This document shows positions 10,794-21,716 of a stretch of DNA of 64,000 nt, in pieces. Each line of letters starts with the position of its first letter. The first letter of the stretch is position 1. Position numbers and translations under genes: made by a program. The notes under the pieces are model-generated. The model worked only from the letters and a program-made list of their open reading frames with translations, had not been told where the DNA came from and did not search any database. Source of the stretch: Puccinellia tenuiflora (lineage: Eukaryota > Streptophyta > Magnoliopsida > Poales > Poaceae); assembly GCA_012064385.1 (NCBI GenBank), contig QRDG01001747.1, forward strand, positions 524,458 through 588,457. Direction: 5' to 3'.

Positions 10794-12416
10794 ATGCCGC
10801 CGAAGAAGAAGCCTGATGTCCTGGCGTCCAAGCCGGTCTCCCCCACGCGCTCTCAGGTTTCCGGTGAGCGTCGCGCTGCTGCGGCGAACCAGAACTCTCC
10901 TCCTCCACCGCCTCCGGAGAAGGAGGCACCAGATGGGGCAGGCGGCAACATCCCGAGCGGCGAGGATGGTGGCGTGGAGAAAAGCATCGGCGGCAACACC
11001 GGCAAGGATCCTACTGTCGGTGAGAAGAGCGACGGTGTCCGCACCGGCAAGGGTCAGCAAGGCCCCACGAGCAAGTCCTGCACGCTCCTCTCGGCGGATG
11101 CGCAGGCTCGTCACGACGCCCTCGTCACCGCCAAGGCTTTGATCCAGTTCCCTCCGAGCACCGAGAACCCCAAGGTCTACCAGGAGTGGCGGAACCGCGT
11201 GGAGGAGCTCCTCCACTTCGCCGACAGCGGTCCCAGGTGTGAGCCCACTCACGCCCCCACCGTCGACAGTCCCGGAGCCAAGGGAGCGGAGACGCGTGAA
11301 CCCCGGGACCGTCCCCGGGGCGATCGCCCAGGTGAAGCTGTACCACCGCAAGCGAACCCTCCTGCGGCTGGTCGGGCGAACCGCAACTACGGTCCGGCCA
11401 TCTCCGTCGAATCGTCCACTACTCTCAACTGAGATCTGCGCATCGACATCAACAACCATCTTCACGAGGACATGCGCACCCACATCGAACGCCGCCGAGA
11501 ACGTCATCGGCGGGAGGATCGGGACGACGACATCGCCGAGGGCTGCCTCGCCCTCTCTCCCGAGTTCCGCCAGGCTTCCTGGCCCAAGAATTTCAAGATC
11601 GGCGTCCTCCGCTACGATGGCACCACCAACCCCCGGGACTTCCTGCAGCTGTACTCGCTTGCTCCGGTAGTCGCCGGGGCCGATGAGATCATGATGGCCA
11701 ACTGGTTCCCGTTGGCCCTTAAGGGAGACGCCCAATCATGGCTTTTCAACCTCCCCAAGTGCTCCATCCGATCCTGGCGGGCACTGAAGGAGGTGTTTCT
11801 GGGGGCTTTCGAGGGCGGGTACCAGTGCCCGGGAGTTTCCAGTGACCTGCACGACTTCAAGCAGCTTCCAGGTGAAAATCTCCGCAAGTTCATCCAGCGC
11901 TTCACCCAGAAGATGAACACCATCCCTTGCATCAAGGAGGAGCTGGTGATCCAGTCCTTCCACGCCAACGTTCGACACACCCGGATGCGCGAGAAGCTGA
12001 GCACTCATCGCATCGAGACCACCCGTGAGCTCTGGGAGCTCGCGGAAAACTGCGCCCGCGCAGAAGAGGGGGTCAAGGTCCCCGGGGAGGAGGAACTCGG
12101 GGACAAGGCCACACCCGCCAAGAGCAAGAAGCAGGACCCCGGTCCCGACAAGCGCGTCTTCGTCACCGAGCCTCTTCCCAAGAAGGTCAAGCCGGCCTCA
12201 ACTTCTGAGGTCGAGGAAGATCCATGGTGCCACGTCCACCCCGACGGAAACCACCTACTCAAGGACTGTCGCCAAGTGAACGGCCTCGCCGTGCACGCAC
12301 AACGTCAAGGTGGCGGGGTCGGCCCAGGCGCCTGCTACAGCTGCGGACTCCCCGGGCACTACTCCCGGGACTGCCCCACAGGTCGCCAAGGCGGTGGTGG
12401 CCGGGGGTGGGGATGA
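10794..12416 (+). pseudogene. gag: I gag with zinc knuckle, two in-frame stops
   Basis: The frame starts at ATG 10794 (MPPKKKPDVLAS), 72 bp after the PBS. A first TGA is at 11430; the same frame then continues with the capsid domain (WPKNFKIGVLRYDGTTNP near 11580, NWFPLALKGDAQSWLF near 11700, LRKFIQRFTQKMNTIP near 11880), matching Retrotrans_gag. A CCHC knuckle, CYSCGLPGHYSRDC, sits at about 12333-12374. A second TGA (12414-12416) ends this segment, yet the frame reads on without a shift into the protease. Two point mutations therefore interrupt an otherwise colinear gag-protease frame. The N-terminal 200 residues are Pro/Gly/Lys-rich and low in complexity. Confidence 0.85.
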
Positions 12417-13193
12417 GGAGGAAGTCGCGGAGCTCGGGATGGAGGGCGCGGAGGCCAAGGCAGACGCGGACCAAACAACCCAGAGTTCGCCGACAATGGG
12501 GACGCTCCGGCTCCTCAAGGAGGCGGCAACGGACAGTTCCAAGAGATCAATGGCATCATCGGGTGCATCCACGGGGGAGCCTCCCTGCCTCCCTCCAACA
12601 GCGCTGGCAAGAGACTCGTCCGGGAGCTGAACGCGGTCCCCTCGGTGCCGCCAAAGCCCCTAGAGTGGTCCAATCAGGTCATCACGTTTGACCCGGAAGA
12701 TCACCCTGACAGCACTACCCGGGTAGGGACACTGCCCCTGATCGTGTCGCCCATCATCCACAACTTCAAGGTCACCAAGATGCTGGTCGACGGAGGCTCC
12801 AGCCTCAACCTGCTAACGGCAAAGGTCTTGGTCACCCTGCAAATCCCCTTCTCCCGCCTGCAAGACACCGGCCTGTTCCAAGGCGTGAACGGGAACATCA
12901 CGCGGCTTCTAGGGAAGATCACTCTCCCGGTCACTTTCGGTGGCCCCGAGAACTTCCGCATTGAGGAGACCATTTTCGACATTGCCGACACGTCGCTCCC
13001 CTACAACGGCATACTCGGCCGGCCAACGCTGGCCAAGTTCATGGCCGTCTTCCAATTCGCCTACAACAGGATGAAAATCCCGGCGGCTTGGGGCATGATC
13101 AAGATCAAGGCCGACATCGACGACGCCATCTACTGCATCCAGAAGTTGAACCAGACGGTGGCCATGACGGCGGACACACGACAAGACGCGTAG
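12417..13193 (+). pseudogene. pol: I protease region
   Basis: In the same frame as gag. After a Gly/Arg-rich linker and INGIIGCIHGGA, the retropepsin core appears: MLVDGGSSLNLL near 12780 with the catalytic Asp as D-G-G-S, then the YNGILGRPTLAKF motif near 13005. The frame stops at TAG 13191. The cleavage of the polyprotein would be its role. D-G-G instead of D-T-G is usual in this lineage, so the active site itself looks intact. Confidence 0.8.
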
Positions 13194-13288
13194 GACGCTG
13201 GTGCCGACGCACTCTCCGGGGGTGGAGGGTACCCTGGGGGCTCGACGCCGACTTCCTCCAAGAGGGCGCCGTTCCCGGCGACCCGCAG

Positions 13289-14375
13289 ATGACCAAGAAG
13301 GTGGCACTCACGGGTGACGGTTCCCGCACCATCACCATTGGTGCCCACCTCACCGACAAATAGGAAAGCGTGCTCGTCGCCTTCCTTCGGGAAAACTCTG
13401 ACGTCTTCGCATGGTAAGCGTCAGGTTTACCCAGCGTACCAAGGGAGGTGATCTAGCACAAACTGGTGGTAAACGCGGATGCTCGCCCCGTGAAGCAAGT
13501 TCTGCGAAAGCAAAGCAAGGAGAAGTTGGAGTTCATCGTCTCCGAGACCGACAAGCTACTGGAAGCCACCGTCATCAAGGCGGTGCCCCATCCCACTTGG
13601 GTAGCTAACCATGTGGTGGTGCCAAAACCGATGACCTCCAAGCTGCGACTCTGCATCGACTTCACAGACCTAAACAAGGCCTGCCCCAAGGACCCGTTCC
13701 CTCTTTCGCGCATCGATCAGATCGTGGATTCCACGGCCCGGCTGCGAGTCGCTGTGTTTCCTGGATGCCTTCTCCGGGTATCACCAGGTCTTGATGGCGG
13801 TTGAGGACTAGGAGAAGACGGCCTTCATCACCCCCAAGGGCTGCTACTGCTACACCCGGATGCCTTTCGGCCTCCGGAATGCCGGCGCCACCTTCCAGCG
13901 CGCGATGCAGGCGTGCCTCAGGCCTCAGCTGGGCCGCAACGTCGAAGCGTACATCGATGACATCGTGGTCAAGACCCGGTACAAGGACTCCCTCGTCCAG
14001 GACCTGCACGAGACCTTCTACAACCTCCACTGGGTCAACTTCAAGCTCAACCACGACAAATGCGTATTCAGGGTCCCGTCCAGCAAGCTACTGGGTTTCC
14101 TAATCTCCCACCGGGGATTGAGGCGAACCCCAACAAAATCAAGGCCATCGAACGAATGGAGGCACCCCGGCGGGTCAAGGACGTGCAGCGCCTCAGCGGG
14201 TGCATCACCGGACTCGGGCGCTTCATCTCAAGGCTTGGAGAGCGGGCTTTGCCGTTCTTCAAGTTGCTGAAGCAATCAGGCCCCGTGGAATGGACCCCCG
14301 AGGCCGAGGAAGCCCTCCAGTCACTCAAGCACTACCTCGCCTCACGACCAATCCTCGTGGCCCAGCTGAGAAGGA
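13289..14375 (+). pseudogene. pol: I reverse transcriptase, multiple frameshifts
   Basis: RT copies element RNA into cDNA. Homology begins at MTKKVALTGDGSRTI (13289) with stops at 13361 and about 13415. The fingers (VVVPKPMTSKLRLCIDFTDLN, 13615-13680) share this frame. Near 13745 the frame shifts, and the palm continues with FGLRNAGATFQRAM and the catalytic YIDD at 13950-13961, with a stop near 13810. Near 14105 another shift leads to KIKAIERMEAP and RLSGCITGLGRFISR. The domain order is complete, with YxDD intact, but at least three shifts and several stops inactivate it. Confidence 0.85.
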
Positions 14376-15295
14376 GCCTCTGCTGCAATACACCGCGGCC
14401 ACCAACCGGGTGATCAGCGCCTTGCTGGTAGCTGAACGCGACGCACCTCCGAAGAAGCGGAGCAAGGGTAAGCATCCCGGGGATCCGTTCCCGGGGCAAC
14501 CAAGAAAGAAGGGGTGGCTGGGTGACCAGGGGTTCGAAGATCCTAGCACCCCTCCCCCTCCCGTCATCATCGAACCCAGCATCGAAGGAGGTGAAGGGAT
14601 CCACTCCGGCGGCTACTCCAACAACTCCTCGGAGCGCCGAGGACGTGGAGGACACCGAACCCGCCAAAGGTTTGGCAACCCGCAAGGTGCAGCATCCGGT
14701 ATACTTCGTCAGCTCGGTGCTGCGCGACGCCCGGGAGCGATATCCCATGATGCAGAAGCTATTGCTAGCAATCCTGATTGCTTCCCGCAAGATGAGGCCA
14801 TACTTCGAGGGGCACCCGATCACGGTGGTGTCCAAGTACAATATGAGAAGCTCCCTGGAGAACCCGCTGGCCACTGGACGTATCTCGGCGTGGGCCATGG
14901 AACTTCAAGGCTTCGGACTCAAGTTCGAGCACACGGACAACATCAAGAGCCAAGCACTGGCTGACTGAACGGCCGAGTGGACCGAGACGGCGTTCGACGA
15001 CTCGGAGGAGGAGACAAGCCTTCCCGGGAAGGAGGATCCCGACACCTGGACCATGCACTTCGACGACTCCTACACCAAGGGGCATGGAGGTGTCGGGGTC
15101 GTCCTCACCTCGCCAACCGACGACCGCCTAAAGTACGTCGTCTAGATGCAATACAAAGGAAACATCTCCAACAACACGACGGAGTACGAAGGTCTGCTCG
15201 CGGGACATCGTGCTGCCATCGGGCTCGGCATCGGCAAGATCATCATCAAGGGTGACTCTCAGCTAGTCATCAAGCAAGTCAGCAAGGAGTACGCT
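14376..15295 (+). pseudogene. pol: I dual RNase H region, cut by element J
   Basis: Two RNase H-like segments follow the RT. The first (YTAATNRVISALLV near 14390, then HPVYFVSSVLRDARERYPMMQ near 14700) has lost the first catalytic Asp, as is usual in Tat elements. It ends at TGA 14966. The second begins with MHFDDSYTKGHGG (about 15055), passes a TAG at 15143, and has NNTTEYEGLL with the catalytic Glu and IKGDSQLVIKQV with the next Asp, before element J interrupts at 15295. Such a second, archaeal-type RNase H is a known mark of the Tat lineage. The final Asp and integrase are missing. Confidence 0.8.
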
Positions 15296-18200
15296 TGTGG
15301 CACCCCCCATCTGACACATGTCGCCAGAGAGGTGGTCGTCCCGTGCGCCAGCCCAGGATGTCTGGACGCACGTTACGACAATGCAACATAGCGAAATATC
15401 ATTACACAATCAGGCCCAAAGGGCTACAAATGATTTACATGGCCTATCAAGGCATGAACAATTATCATGGCCAAGTATGGCACGGGACAGAGTTTAACTG
15501 GCAGCGGAAGACAAAGATACGGCAACAGTCTTGGTGCGGCTCCATTCCACAGGCATCTGGCTGGGCTACTGATCCTAGCACGCTCCTTACTCCATCTCCT
15601 TGCTATGGTAGAAGATGATCCTCGCCAAATCTGGCCAAAATCACAAGGCCCGTGAGTACATTATTATGCACTCAGCAAGTATTGCCCCTCACTACAAACA
15701 ATCCAACAATCATGCAACAAGATATACACTGTAAATAAAATCCTACAACATGGCAAGTGTACTATAGGTACATGGCATAAAAGTAGCATGGCATTGACAA
15801 CCAAACATGTCATAAGCAAGCAACAGGGGTATCACCAGTACAGAGTCCAAGCCAGGTGGGGTTGGATCGTGTACCGGCAATCATACAACGAGCTTACCTG
15901 TGACGAGTAGACGGGTGTAACAGTTGGTACCAGATCTTATAACTAGTCCTGTCAACACACTCAGGCTTTCAAGCCTCTAGCCAATTCCGGCTATCAATCC
16001 AGCCAACTCTGGCTATCTCCCGGGGCATACACGGTTGATGTTGGCTCTGGCCTAACTATAGGCTTCCAACGCATCACACCGCCATCCCATTCACCTCACA
16101 AGTAACATTCCCTGCAGCATCTTATTGTTCATTTAGTGAATTCAGGTTGTTCACTTTCTTTCAAACAATACTTACGTTTAACCTCCGGACTCGACAAAGG
16201 ACAAATAGTGTGACCGACACTGAACTGTTCCATAACCTAGGAACAAGGCTAGCTGCTAGTTGACACACTCTCGAGAGGTTGCAGTGACCACCCATCTAGA
16301 TGCACCTTACTCAGCCGGCACTTTAGGACATCATCCTTAAGTCAAACTCAGCAAGATACACTTACATAACCGTTCACGCTACCCAGACACTCCTTGTATA
16401 GCTACCAGCATAACTCTATGCCTTATGACGAAGTGAATCCGGCACGTCCCCAACGGATGAGCAACGCCTAGCTCCGGAACCTTCACAAGACTAGCCCCGA
16501 CCACAACTATGCAGTATCCGACTAGACTTCCCAAGTGGGTAGCATCAAAGGAGGCTTGATAGGTTACATAGGTTACGACCTTTCCATTTGGGGCGACAGT
16601 GGTAGTGCGTTCGATGTTCAGATTGATGGCACTATGGACTGACCCTATCGAAGCTTGGAGGGTTGTTTCAATTTATTCAAGTTTCAACATAACAAGTCCA
16701 AACAACCGGGGTTAGTCCAGCACAACAATCACAATATCAATATCATATACCATCAAGAACAAGGCATTAGCAACGTAAGGTAAGCACATAACAATAACAA
16801 CACTGAATAAACATAACACTTGCATGTATAAACAACAACATAACAATAATAATAATACCCGGGTGACTGTGGCGGGCAACCCGGCCGGTGTCACTCGGGG
16901 GTTAGTGTTCACAGAATAGTAGCATAATATTTCAAACGGATGACGGTGGCGGGCAACCCGGCCGGTGTCACCGTAAGAGAATGAACCGAAAAGCACTCAT
17001 AAAAATGAGAGAGCATCCATTCCACTCGAGGGTTAATCTCGACGTGGTGTCAGCAATCTCGGCAAAAAGAACCAAATGGAAAGTCAGCTCCCAAGCGTCG
17101 CAGTCCGGGTGGTCTATGCCAACCATATTTGACGGAGGGACAAGGCAAATAACTCTTTTGGCGAATGCCCTCAACCCCGAGGATCATAAGACGACATTCG
17201 TCCGCTCCTCACCTCGGCGAAGAGGAAAAGAACCAAACAAAGCCCCGCAAGCGCGAGACGCACAATTGTAATAATCCCCCCCCCACTCCTTTGACTTGAG
17301 GCGGGAGACCCGGCCATTGTCTCGGGAATGTGAGTGTTGCACAGATAAGCAATATAAGGTAGTGCAATAAATTAAAATACGACAGGATATGCAACATGGC
17401 AGGAACAATAATATAAGTTTCATAATAAACAAGAACAACACTCAGGCAAGCATAATATACAGACAACAATATAATCACCCGACCTAGTATTAAGCAATCA
17501 AACAAACAAGCATTGCGGGACGGATCATAGCAAGGGGTTAGCTTGCCTTCGGAGATCGACACCGTTTGGCTTGGAGGGTCACGAACATCACGGTTTAGGG
17601 TCTCGGTTTGCCGGTACCACGCGATACACCTGGGCATGCATATAAGGGTGCTGAGCATACAAGTATTTTACAAAAATGTAAAACCGGTACCACTGGATAG
17701 ATCCTTTCAAAATAGGAATTTAGAAATTTGAATCACCTCAAACGGTGCTATGGATTGAGAGAAACGAGCGAGCGAAGGATAGCTATCTGCCGCACGGCGC
17801 AGCAGATAACCAGCTCGGGTTGACTGAGCTGTGCTGTGATGCGTACTTTCCAGAGTACGTTTTCGCGCAGAGAAAACGGATTCCTCTGGAATACGTCTTC
17901 AGCTGAGGAAAACGAAAACTTGGAAATGCGCTGATCAGTTGACTGCTCACCTCGTTAGCTAGCTTTCTTCTAGCTTCACACGTACGGGAGACCGACGTCG
18001 CCGTCGACCGCCGGCGACGGGCAGCCTGGCGAGGCTAGCCGAAGACCGCGGCATGCTGCCGGAGCTCCGCCGCGCTCGGGGATGGGTCGAACGCGCCAAG
18101 GGGAGGCCGGGGCGTGAGGCGCGTGAGCTCAGCTTCGCGGCCACGGCGGCTTCTCACGGGTGGCCTCTGGCGCCGGTTGCCAGGGGGGCGAACTCGCCGT

Positions 18201-19824
18201 CTGGCGGCGGGGATAGGAAGGCGGCGGCGTACCACGGCCAGGGGAGATAGCTTCGGGGTCGGGGACGGCTCCCGCGCGTCGCCTGCGAGACCAACTTGCT
18301 CGACCGGAGCTTCGGCCATGGCGGCCTTGCTCGGTTGGACGCCGCCGGTGCCGCTCTGCTGCACCGCAAGGCTCGAGGAGCACGAGTCCGGAGGCTACGC
18401 CGCGCCCGGCCAGGAGCTCAAGAACAGCAGGAAGGCTACGGACGCGACGAACACGAGCTCGGTGAGCTCGGTAAAGGCGGCTAGGTTTCGGGATATTTCG
18501 GGACCAGGGTTTTGCGATGAACTGGGCTGGGAATGGTAGACAGGGACAGCAGGAAGTCTTCTCTTCTGGTTTGGACGAGCAGCGGAGCTACTGGAAGCTT
18601 GCGCGAGTCCGTAGACCACGGTATCCATTTCGGTGGTTTTCCACCGAGAGCAACCCTGCCCTAGCGCAAACCAGAGAGGGAGCCAGGAGGGCGAGAATGA
18701 GGTGCAGCTCCCGAAGGGAGGCTCGGCTCTCTTCATATAGGCAGGGGGAGAGTTAGGCACCGACGGCCACCGGTGCAACAACTTGCCTCCAAGCAATGAA
18801 TGGCAAGGGATAGGAACGGGGCTGGATAGGGGTGAGGAGCTGGACGCACAGTTCTGCACGAGGTCTACTGCAGCAAGAGATAAGGCAGGAGCTGGGGTTA
18901 GGGCTAAGCAAGTTCGGCTCAAGCCTAAGCGTGTGTACGGGACGTACAGAGCGCGACGTGAGCGGCATCGTGCGTTCCCGGTGACTCGGAGCTCTAAACG
19001 GAAAACGGGTCGCACCACGGGGTTCGTAACGATGAGAGCAACACAACAAAACAAGAATGACTCCAGGATTCCAAACTTTGCAACGCAAGATTTTCCGAAA
19101 ACCAAATGCACATAAGGTGCTCGACGAAAAGGCCGGGGTCTTGCCCTTCACAGAAAAATCCCAAATTTTCACCACTGCCTAGGTTTGGTACAAGGAAGGT
19201 GTCCAGAAGTTTGAGCTCAATTGGATATCTAGAAATGTGGTTTTGGTAATGTGTCCGCTAAGCCGCGTACCGACATCGATTTTCGGCTTACAAAGGAAGT
19301 AGGTTAAAAATTGCTCGAATGGGTTTGGGTTCAACGGAAGAAGTGTAGGAAATGCAAAAATATGCAACTCCCTAAATTAAGAGAATTTTCAGAGGTTACT
19401 AGGTGGACTGAATAAATTTGGGATCAGGACCGATATTAACAGTTAACCCCTAAATTGGAAATATTGCATCGGAGTATACAATATTTTTGGGTGGGTCATC
19501 TAGATAAGGGTAGGGGAATCCTATGGTATTTTGGTAGAATTTTTCCAACTACGGAAATAGGATTTTCTTTGGTGGTGGACCGAAGGGTTTATCAACGACC
19601 GACCGTTTGGGGTTAGGATTTATCGGGTTAAGTCTAAACGAAGGAATTGTCCCGACGGCATAGTGGTTTGCGGGTCACCCGGACAAACATGAGAGAGGAA
19701 AAAAAAACCTAACTCAAATCGTCTCAATAAAATTTGAAGAACCATTTATTAATACTAGAAAAAGTTTTTTTTTCCGGTGTCCAAATATAATTTAAAATTT
19801 GGTCTAAATTTTTGGGGTGTTACA
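15296..19824 (-). mobile_element. J 3' LTR
   Basis: On the minus strand it runs from TGTAACACCCC (19824) to GGGTGCCACA (15296). It aligns over its full length with 21717-26242. Differences are concentrated at one end: roughly 14 in the last 450 bp (15296-15745), and only about seven in the other ~4.1 kb. ORFs within it (for example 18395-19111 minus) repeat in the other LTR and have no recognisable domain. Confidence 0.9.
16862..17320. repeat. Short GC-rich repeats inside the J LTR
   Basis: A 22-bp unit GGCGGGCAACCCGG plus CCGGTGTC occurs at 16869 and 16946, each preceded by TGAC, with a degenerate third form (GGCGGGAGACCCGGCC) near 17300. The corresponding positions in the other LTR (from about 23287) carry the same units. 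Confidence 0.7.
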
Positions 19825-19862
19825 AACCTTCCCTCCTTAAAAAGAATCTCGTCCCGAGATTC
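19825..19862 (-). promoter_or_regulatory. J polypurine tract and inverted repeat
   Basis: On the minus strand the perfect dyad GAATCTCGGGACGAGATTC (19862-19844) is followed by the purine tract TTTTTAAGGAGGGAAGG and then the LTR start TGTAACACCCC. This is the expected place for plus-strand priming of J. Confidence 0.8.
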
Positions 19863-20570
19863 GGAGACTTATAAGGATTCCCGAAGTTATAACAAGATAT
19901 TTCTTGTACGGTTTAATATACCCCTATATTTAAAATATTTAAAAACTTTTTCTACAAAATTACTAGAGTTTAACACTCAAAAAACACTCAGCAGGATATT
20001 TTACTAAAACAATTATTATCAAAGCATGGTATTTTTACCACGCTCAATGCATTCTAGGATGGCATGGCAGGGGCTCACGAAATCAATCAACATAGGATTT
20101 GCTACTATGGACATAAAAAATTAAATCTAAAGTTTTTAGTTCAAACCCACACAAGCATGGCGAGTTCAAACAAGATCTACACATGAATCATAAAGTGAGC
20201 GGGAAACCATGGGTATAGCGCATCCTCAAATACATCCACTTAATGGTTAAAGTCGTGCAACACACCAAATTTTTTTTTTCCTACTAGAAAATAATATCAT
20301 TCAAAGTTTGCATTAATTTTACAGGTGTGCATATGCGTCCGGGTTCACATACACCACTTCTGTTTTTATGTGATCTGCCATTTGTTTAAAACTTGTAAAA
20401 GGAAGAAGGGCATGGTGTTTTGTCGCCCGTCGACCGAGTCGTTAACAAGCGAACAAACATCAAGTTTTCACACGGAGTTGAGATAACAAGTCCCATAACA
20501 GCTGCCAAGCTAGCATGCGATACAAGCAAACACAGAAGAACAAACAACCTCACAACTCTCACCTACCAAC
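19863..20570 (-). other. J internal non-coding stretch
   Basis: This lies between the internal ORF and the PPT. It is AT-rich, with no ORF above about 75 codons and no recognised motif. Confidence 0.4.
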
Positions 20571-21362
20571 TTAGGACTCTTCACTTGGTGGGGACTTGGT
20601 CTGGGCTTCATTCACCTTGCTACCTTCAGGGGCTTGCGGGTTAGGTCCTCGGCCAAGCTTGGTATCCATTAGGCTCCTTGCCACCGCGGCTACAGTCTCA
20701 GGGATGCCTTCTGGCACGACGCCAAAGTTGCGAAGGGGTTGGAGGTCGTGGGTTGCGGCTGGTCCTGGATGAAACGTATCGAGTCCAAACTTCAGAGCTT
20801 CCATTGATGGTGGTGGCCTCTGGAGTTTAATGGTTACTGGTCCTTGCGGAGCTGGTTTGTTGTTAGCGGGTTGTGGGACTTGGGCAAGGGCTTGCCTATG
20901 GGAGTGGCATTCTTCCAAGTGGTAGACAAGGATGCTCTCCAAGGCGGTGGTGTAGGCTACGAGATGTGACAAGGTTGAGTTGAGCATCACTTCGATGCTT
21001 ACCATGGGAGGGTTGGGGCTTGCAAGGGATCTTGGCGGGAAAAAGCGAGACGTAGGTGGTTCCATCGTGGCTTCAAAGTACCGCAGACGAGCAAGACATT
21101 TCCAAGCTGCAACTTGGAGCGCCATCTCAGGGGAATCCACGAAGTGGCTTTGACTCACATACGGCGTCGCACTTTCTAAGGCACTTGTGCCAACATACAC
21201 ATTGGCATGATACTCGCTCACGCAGGAGGAGAGGTTAGACCGATATACATGGTACACCGGGCGACAAACACAACCAATCATATCGCGAGCAGCTTCCCAC
21301 AGCAGAGGTGGAAAACCGGGGCGAAACTCAGCGGTGGTCTCGAAAATAAGGGTAGGTGCCAT
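20571..21362 (-). CDS. J internal ORF, 263 residues, unknown function
   Basis: This is the only substantial ORF in J and is intact from ATG (21362) to stop. I do not recognise a named family. The N-terminal half has a segment YHANVYVG (about residues 52-59), then a variable loop, and SPEMALQVAAWKCLARLR (about 77-94), a pattern like the last strand and helix of small alpha/beta RNA-binding folds. The C-terminal half is Pro- and Gln-rich (PQPANNKPAPQGP) and probably disordered. No CCHC knuckle, protease or polymerase motif occurs. It starts about 340 bp downstream of the PBS, in the place of gag. Because the LTRs are almost identical, the copy is young, which fits an uninterrupted frame. It could assist packaging or be a captured sequence; this is inference. 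Confidence 0.6.
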   Translation of the reverse strand: MAPTLIFETTAEFRPGFPPLLWEAARDMIGCVCRPVYHVYRSNLSSCVSEYHANVYVGTSALESATPYVSQSHFVDSPEMALQVAAWKCLARLRYFEATMEPPTSRFFPPRSLASPNPPMVSIEVMLNSTLSHLVAYTTALESILVYHLEECHSHRQALAQVPQPANNKPAPQGPVTIKLQRPPPSMEALKFGLDTFHPGPAATHDLQPLRNFGVVPEGIPETVAAVARSLMDTKLGRGPNPQAPEGSKVNEAQTKSPPSEES

Positions 21363-21498
21363 CTAAAAGCTCAAACTAGGGTACTTGGAAGAGAGGAGAG
21401 CGCAAGATTCCTGAGCGGGATCTGCTTCAAGAGAGTTGGGTTGCAAGGATAGCAAGCGAGGGTGGGATTTTATAGGTGGCCAGGACTTGGGTTTCATA

Positions 21499-21672
21499 CT
21501 AATGGGTAGTGTCGATTCCTTCTCCAGGAAGAAACCGGCGAGTCTGGTTGGGTAAGATTGGGACAAGTTTTACTGCACCATACTGTTGACCGACACGAGC
21601 CATGCCGGTTAGGCGGAGGTGGGTTGAATCCATCGGGTCATTGTCGGGCAAAAGTAAGGTGGGGCTTTCCAT
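21499..21672 (-). CDS. J small leader ORF, 57 residues
   Basis: The first substantial ATG-started frame downstream of the J PBS on the minus strand (ATG at 21672, MESPTLLLPDNDPMDST) encodes 57 residues and ends at 21499, upstream of the larger ORF. It is acidic at the start and basic near LPNQTRRFLPG. It may be an upstream ORF or chance; no domain is recognised. Confidence 0.3.
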   Translation of the reverse strand: MESPTLLLPDNDPMDSTHLRLTGMARVGQQYGAVKLVPILPNQTRRFLPGEGIDTTH

Positions 21673-21699
21673 GCTAGGGTAGTCTACAGCCAGCCTGGT

Positions 21700-21711
21700 G
21701 CTCTGATACCA
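21700..21711 (-). promoter_or_regulatory. J primer binding site (initiator tRNA-Met)
   Basis: On the minus strand TGGTATCAGAGC follows the LTR end by 5 bp. It is complementary to the 3' end of plant initiator tRNA-Met and fixes the orientation of J: the LTR at 21717-26242 is the 5' LTR. Confidence 0.9.
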
Positions 21712-21716
21712 TGCTC

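Larger units (their letters stand above)
10543..15295 (+). mobile_element. Element I: decayed Tat-lineage gypsy element, truncated both ends
   Basis: A GC-rich plus-strand element with an Arg-tRNA-like PBS, a gag-protease frame, an RT and two RNase H regions. The DGGSSLN protease, the YIDDIVVKT box and the second RNase H are typical of the Tat/Retand/RIRE-type lineage. About 160 bp of 5' LTR remain (10543-10701). At 15295 the second RNase H is cut by element J; integrase and 3' LTR are absent from the window. Base composition is clearly more GC-rich than H. Confidence 0.75.

Noticed and set aside
10788..11735. 315-codon minus-strand ORF over the gag of element I
   Set aside because: It is the shadow of a GC-rich coding frame on the plus strand (gag capsid and knuckle), with no recognisable motif.
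18395..19111. 238-codon minus-strand ORF inside the J LTR, identical copy at 24811-25527
   Set aside because: It is duplicated only because the LTR is; no domain, low-complexity Ser/Pro/Arg composition, and overlapping frames on the other strand are as long.
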